From Adiantum capillus-veneris (taxonomy: Eukaryota > Streptophyta > Polypodiopsida > Polypodiales > Pteridaceae), in assembly GCA_014529385.2 (NCBI GenBank), contig CM043962.1, forward strand, positions 47,923,098 through 47,987,097: a stretch of 64,000 nt of DNA, given 5' to 3'. The position numbers and the translations under genes were made by a program. The notes beneath the pieces were generated by a model. It saw only the letters and a list, made by a program, of their open reading frames with translations, was not told the DNA's origin and ran no database searches. Below are positions 58,570-64,000 of this stretch, piece after piece (position 1 is the stretch's first letter; each line of letters begins with the position of its first letter).

Positions 58570-59570
58570 AACAAAGGCCTCCTTTCTTTCGCTGCCGCCT
58601 TGCTTTGGTCAACGTTCTGAGTGTGATCAAGCTTAACATTACGCGAAACCCCAATGCACCTCCCTCTCTCTAGTTAAGATGAGCCCCCGTTTTCTCGAGA
58701 TTCTCGGGCACCATTTTCGAGAAAGCACACACGAAGTCCCGCCATAGCTGCATCTTAAAAAGCTAGAGAAACAGCATAACAGGCTCTGTGAGTAGAGCGG
58801 GTTTCGAAGGGTGCTGTTGAACAGGACAGGAGCAGACCGGGGAAGAGCTCGAAGGAGGGCCTCAGGAAAACCTCAATTGAGCAGGCGGAAAAGGACCAGA
58901 GAGTGTGGGGTTCTGTATGTGTGTGTGGGCGCGCGTGCCTCTCCAGAGTCCAGACTCCAGAGCGCAGAGCCCAAAATGGCTATGGCGAAAGGTCGCTGCG
59001 GAGGACAATCCTGGTCAGAAGTCCTCACCCCTTCCCCCACCCACCAGATCTGTCAGTGAACCCAATTTAATATGATGATGATATGTCCATTCTTCCGAAC
59101 TCTCAGTACGAGTTAACAATTAGTGTTAAGTCGTTTAACCAAGCGAATTTCACATTGCAAATTAGCAACTTTCAAGTTGCAAGTGAGAATTTAACGCGCA
59201 TAATACTTTAAGCTCAAGGTCTATGCATTTAGGGTCCATTCAGACTGCCGTAGGTGCTATATAAGAAAAGTTCGCCGTTGTGCGTGGGCTGAGGTTGAGC
59301 TCTGCGGAGTTCACACCTACACGCTTTGTATTGCATACCCTCTCTCTATTGTCAGAGTTGCAAGAGCTGCAGACTCGCTCATTGACTAGCTTCCACCCTT
59401 CTACCCCATGGGCAGCTTGGCTATGCCAAAACATCTCCTCTTCAAAACCCCGCTAGTGATGCTTATAAATAGGACCCACTAATCTCATTTTGATACCTTA
59501 TGACTCTTAGCTTACGACTCTTATACTTTATAACTCAAGAGAGCCTAGGAGAGCTTACGAGCAGTCAATG
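58570..59570. other. Upstream flank of the ankyrin gene, no other gene recognised
   Basis: GC-rich near 58810-59030. A TATA-like CTATATAAGAAAAG lies at 59257 on the plus strand, which might belong to the LTR of the copia element that follows. Short ORFs only. Confidence 0.4.
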
Positions 59571-59574
59571 CCAG

Positions 59575-59670
59575 CCATTTGTATCATTTGTACTTCTTAA
59601 GTTAGAACCTGATTGTACTTAAGCCATTTGTATCATTTGTACTTCTTAAGTCACAACCTGATTTCAGGTT
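59575..59670 (+). repeat. 48-bp tandem duplication
   Basis: CCATTTGTATCATTTGTACT starts at 59575 and 59623, followed by TCTTAAGT and AACCTGAT in both. Confidence 0.85.
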
Positions 59671-60633
59671 ATCAATTAATCATGTACAAAGTGTTTTACC
59701 AATGTACCATTGAATCTAAATCTGAATCATTTGTATCCAGCTATGATCTGAACCACATTTTGAGTTGTCTCTTATTTAGTGTTTCTATGATCTGAACTTG
59801 TCTATTCATTTTGGGCCAGTCGTTTGTCTAAAGTCTCATATGAATCTATATATTTTATGCTTTGTGTGATTCTCTACCATGTGATCATTTGGTATCTGAA
59901 GATATGAGCCATTAACCAAATTTGGCAAGTTCATCTAATACTCAGATCTGTTATTAGTCACATTGAGCCTAGCTTTGGAATAGCTATCAAGCCCCCCAAC
60001 TCATTCCATTTTGGTGATCAAGGTGGGATGCTAAATCTCTTGACAGAACTAGTCTCCCAAGTTAGGACTCATAGTTAGTCAATCATTTACAATGCTTGCA
60101 TGTTGTCCAGTACGAGGAAGGAGAATCGCTAGAGCGTTCACTGAAGAGGAGAATCGCATCAATACCGTTGCAAAAGGATCATAACAAGACTTTGATGAGC
60201 TTTAGCCACACTCTCAGGGTGAGGAGGCAGAAGTGGACCCAGGCATCTGAGACGTTAAGCTTCAAGATAGTCAAAGCATTCAAGGAGAAGGCATTAAGAG
60301 AGGCATGAGCAATTTTCTAATTCACACAATTCTCGACATTTTTTCGAGAAGGGCAAATCTAAGGTTACTACTGCTCCCAATGATTTAGGGAGATGCAAGC
60401 ACAATGTTACCACATATGTGGTAGTGATGTGTGTGAATACACTTACGACTTCCAGGTCACTTTTTCTCTCACTAGGAGGTTTTTTTCCCCATGCATTGTA
60501 TATACGCCCATCACTCTAGGGCTAACTTATCTTTCCATTCGTGCACTAAGCGGTACACTCTCAGTTGTGTGCCTTGAGCTTCTTCATCTTCTCCAAGCTT
60601 TGTGTGCATTCTTGCAACCCAAATTTCAACAAT
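59671..60633 (+). mobile_element. Probable 5' LTR region of copia element G (start unknown)
   Basis: Ends with ...AAATTTCAACA beside the primer site at 60634. Contains TATATACG near 60500. No second LTR is in the window, so the left limit is not known. ORFs 60096-60308 and 60393-60716 have no motif. Confidence 0.45.
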
Positions 60634-60645
60634 TGGTATCAAAGC
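60634..60645 (+). other. Primer-binding site of copia element G
   Basis: TGGTATCAAAGC, one mismatch from the initiator tRNA-Met site, as is common in copia elements. Confidence 0.8.
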
Positions 60646-60973
60646 AAGTCACGTCCTCCTGGTATTGTTGCCAGCACCCCTCCGTTCACGTTCTGTTTTT
60701 TGCAAGGTTTGGCTAGTGTCAGTAGGTCGACCAATACTGTGGGAGTGCTCATAGATATTGGTGACCTCAGATTTTCCATTCGAGCTCGTTTTGGCCTCTG
60801 TTTCCTCTACAAGTAGTACTACGGGAGCAATTTCGTTCCTTTGTGCAAAATCTCTATCATTGCAATTTTTTGCAGAACAAGTCCCTTACAGTCCTCTTTG
60901 GGTTGTGCTATATAGCACATGTCGGTCCTACTTTGTTTTTCCTCTTTCAGAGCAGTCCAATGTAGTCACTTGC

Positions 60974-61558
60974 CATGGCTAACAACAACAAAAATGTTTG
61001 TTGCTCTGCTAAGGACAAATTGGATGGGGATACTAATTAATATGGGCTTACATAATGACGCATGTTGTTGTGTCAAAGGGCGTGTGGAGTGTTGTGCAGT
61101 TCATTGATATACATCCGACTTCTGTGAATACCGGCTCAATTGAAAATGTTTCAGGTTCGAGAAGAACTTTTACTGATAGAGTTGTTTTGCCTACATCTGA
61201 GCAATCTCGTTAGGATGTTAGAGATGCACAAGCTCATGCATTGATTGCATTATTTGTGAAGCACACTATTACTCCTCACTTCGCTCAACAAAATCAACAA
61301 AACAGGCTTGGGATAGTTTGGTTGGTCTTTATGCAAGTTGCAATGAGACTAAACTTGCATTGCTATGTAACGAGTTGGAGTTGAATATTATGCAAGAGGA
61401 AGATGACATGGACACTTTTCTTGTTGATATCAAGGATATCAATGAGCAACTCATTTTTGGAGGCGAAGTTATTTCTGAAAATTCACTTGTACATACTCTT
61501 CTCGAATTGATGCATTGCCTAACTCTTACAAGAATTTTGCTAGTAGCTGGAGACTTAT
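60974..61558 (+). pseudogene. Copia gag, 5' part, broken by element F
   Basis: Starts MANNNKNVC and KLDGD. After frame changes it shows the copia gag body: HALIALFVKHTITP, AWDSLVGLYASCNETKLALL, CNELELNIMQEEDDMDTFL, IKDINEQLIFGGEVISE. It stops at the edge of the inserted short-LTR element near 61559. Confidence 0.8.
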
Positions 61559-63110
61559 TGTCAAGCCTAGGGTAAGACCAGGCGGCAAGCCAAGGGCAAG
61601 GGAGGGCCTATATAGGGCATGGTCGGGTGAAGAGTTGCATGCTCCAATCCTGTCGGTCTCACACTGGTATCAGAGCTTCAAGATCTTGGAATAAGGGAAC
61701 AAAAGGCGTGGAGGTGTTGCATGAAAGTGCATGAAGCATCATGAAGCATGGTTTTCTCCCCGGTTTGAAGTGGTCGTTGACAGCTGCCCCTGGCTGTAGG
61801 ACCGAAGGAGGAAAACCTTGTGGCATGGGAACCGCATAGCGACTAGCACCTTGGCAAGCAAAGTGCAAAAAAAGGGGCAATGACATGGGAGTTTCCGGTT
61901 CTTCAAGGGCTTCGGCAAGGCAAGCCCAAATCTTGCAAGGAAAGCCAGATTAACCTCCATTCTTATGTCATAGCAAAAAAGAGTCGACCTTGTCGAACTT
62001 TTGTAAAGAAAATCAGTCTTGCCAAAGCGTACATCTTATTGAGAATCCTTAGATTGCCCAATCTTGAAATAGATAGCTCAGAAAGCTTAGCTATCAAATT
62101 TCATCTTATTGCCAATCTCTACTCGGCCAAAGCAACATTTGCTTGCCAAGTTGCCATCGTAGAAAATCCTACAAAAGTGAATACGTTCAAAATTTAAACT
62201 TAAAGCTAAGGTACTTATCAATTTTTTTGGAATTATCGCCCTCGTGGCATCGAAAGTCGGAGCATCTTGAGTTGCCCAATACGACTTACATTGGATTTAG
62301 TATCCACAACCTTGCATAGAGCCATGCTCCTTGCATACTAGGGAGGTAATGTTCAATTGGAGCCCTTTGGCCCCAAGGTTGTAAACCCTGTTCCCAAGTG
62401 AAAAACATTGTGTGCTCCCTCTCCCTGGGAGGAGCTTTGAAAGTGGTTGAATTTCCTTGAAATGCACCACCGTTTAATACAAAATCTATGCAAATAAATG
62501 GAATTTACTAAGCTCAATAACAGCCTTGTTGTAACGACAATCAAACCATGCTTGATAAAATCCAACATACCCCTTGAGCGGAAATCATTGCACAGGTTGG
62601 AAAGCACAACCCTAAGAATATGCAGATGATTGCATAATCAATGCAAATTTGAAATTATAACTTGAAAGTGAATACCTAGTATCGCGGTAGATGTAGGTAA
62701 ATTTCAGTACTTCGTGGCAAGACCTCCATGCTTGTGTGTCATCAGGAGCACATGTTAGCTATGAGCACTCAGGTTGCACTCTATCTCATCTTTTTGATGA
62801 ATTTATGTAAAACAAGGCTTCACTTCAGGGCATCTTGGACAGAAGTTTCCAAAATTTGAAATATGCTATTAGCATACGGACTTTGGGAAACTTAGCATAA
62901 TGTCTATCTAATTTTCTCTTGGACGTCAAGATGACCCAAGCCATGATGGCATGTTAGGCACATTTGACATCTCTATATTTTTCAGCATACATGGCTATGA
63001 GCCAGCTTTAAGCAAAGACAACCACTCTCAGAGAGGCAACCAGGTTAGTACATTTTTCATTTGCAAAGGCTTTCTCTACTATGCAATTTGGGTAAGATAT
63101 AGCATTCAAA
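61559..63110 (+). mobile_element. Short-LTR element F inserted in copia G (right end approximate)
   Basis: A ~105-bp LTR (61559-61663, TGTCAAGCCTAGGGTAAG...GTCTCACA) with CCTATATAGG as TATA word is followed by a perfect primer site TGGTATCAGAGC (61665-61676). The LTR start matches the short LTR of H2 (complement TGTCAGGCCTAGGGTAAG), and CGACCTTGTCGAA at 61984 recurs at 26848 in H1. So F, H1 and H2 are one family. No coding domain or second LTR is recognised. Copia text resumes near 63110. Confidence 0.65.
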
Positions 63111-64000
63111 TTTTCCAAAGGATGGTTTAGTAAGGGCCACATGTAAGTTACAACTTGTGCATAGTTATGTTTGTGGGCCTATGAAAACTCCATCCTTGGA
63201 TAATTACATGTACTTCATGACTTTTATTGATGATTCCTCTATGCATGCATGGGGTGTATCCGCTTAAAGCTAAGCTGGAAGTATTTGTGTATCAAGCAAT
63301 TTTTGGTTATGATTGAAAATGTCTAAAGATGTACCATGAACACCCTCTATTCAGATTGACGGGGCAAGTATATGTCTTATGAGTTTAATGTATTTCTGGC
63401 TAGTCGTGGGATAAAACAGCAAACATATACACATCAAAATATTTGTGTTGTTGAGAGGAAAAATAGTTCTCTTATAGAGGTGGCACAATGTATGGCCAAA
63501 AGTCAAGCTTTACCACATTCGTTTTGTCTTGAGACTATCATGTGTGCTACCTATATGCTTAACAGGTGTCCTACTAACAATTTGCAATATAAGACTCCTT
63601 ATGAAGCATGGCATGATAAGAAGCCATCTTTTGATCGCATGCACGTTTTTGGTTGCTTAGATTGTGATTTAGTGCCACAAAAGCTAGATGATAAGACTAT
63701 CAAAAGCATTTTTGTTGGTTACAATCCTGAAAGAAAAGGTTACAGGTTATACCATCTGCAAACAAAATGTATCTTAGTTTCACAAGATGTTGTATTTGTA
63801 AAAGGTTCTTTTCAGCCTTTATTATCATGTACCAGAGACGGTAATGTAAGCAACCATGACATTTATAACACTTTGTTGCCTCTTTTTAATGAAGGAAACC
63901 TGAATGTAAGTTCCAATGAAGCAAACCTATAGCATATGGGGAAAAATGTTGCAAATCAGTCCATTGAAGATGCAGATGTACATGATATCCTTGATGTGGA
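63111..64000 (+). pseudogene. Copia integrase, running off the window
   Basis: CKLQLVHSYVCGPMKTPSLD, YMYFMTFIDDSSMHAWGV (first Asp), a frameshift across the second catalytic Asp region, then ORF 63372-63932: MSYEFNVFLASRGIKQQ, VVERKNSSLIEVAQCMAK (catalytic Glu), YMLNRCPTNNLQYKTPYEAW, VFGCLDCDLVPQK, KSIFVGYNPERKGYRLY. These are standard Ty1/copia integrase words in order. The tail after 63932 continues in another frame; RT is expected beyond the right edge. Confidence 0.92.

Noticed and set aside
1-64000. tRNA, rRNA or organelle DNA
   Set aside because: No tRNA with full arms, no rRNA words, and no plastid or mitochondrial genes were seen; tRNA-like text is limited to primer sites and the possible SINE head.

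Overview
The window looks like nuclear DNA of a land plant with a large, transposon-rich genome. It carries Ty3/gypsy and Ty1/copia LTR retrotransposons with initiator-tRNA-Met primer sites, nested insertions, solo LTRs, many long (CT)n/(GA)n and poly-G tracts, and one spliced plant-type gene. That gene (about 55.5-58.1 kb, minus strand) encodes an ankyrin-repeat protein of the ANKRD13/GPCR-chaperone type. I cannot name the species; a fern or gymnosperm is a guess from style only.

Layout. 0-5.7 kb: two broken minus-strand LTR elements (an LTR with primer site and a gag-like ORF holding a 39-bp repeat; a gypsy gag fragment). 5.75-19.25 kb: gypsy element A (plus strand), with a truncated 5' LTR, primer site, degenerate pol and 3' LTR. 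A 146-bp MITE with 8-bp target duplication sits in its RT, and element B (11506-18194, TSD TGCTT) sits in its 3' LTR. B in turn holds a truncated minus-strand gypsy gag-pol. 19.25-23.2 kb: mostly non-coding, with a possible SINE head and an 80-bp tandem duplication. 23.2-34.4 kb: two copies of a short-LTR element (minus strand), a gypsy integrase fragment, and a solo LTR of the A family (TSD CTACC).

34.4-45.6 kb: a large, decayed Tat-like gypsy element (D), the most unusual part of the window. It shows RT, RNase H, a duplicated zinc-binding (H2C2) region, an integrase split by a 739-bp solo LTR (TSD AAGCT), and then, in the same frame as the integrase tail, a retropepsin-like domain and repeated W-I-x-K motifs. 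After about 2 kb without genes comes an array of seven ~284-bp units, each with a near-perfect palindrome around TTATACGCGTATAA. A broken 3' ORF follows, then a polypurine tract and a probable LTR start at 45622. 46-48.5 kb: a broken Cys/His-rich coding region with a CCHC knuckle, a LINE-like C-x2-C-x8-H-x3-C motif and a PCNA-binding (PIP-box) motif. 48.7-53.5 kb: a non-autonomous element (E) carrying only gag and protease remnants, with a duplicated 3' LTR. 53.5-59.5 kb: the ankyrin gene and its flanks. 59.5-64 kb: a copia element interrupted by another short-LTR element and running off the right edge.

Apart from the ankyrin gene and perhaps one small exon, every coding stretch is transposon-derived and most are broken. 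Boundaries marked approximate were judged by eye; those with target duplications are exact.
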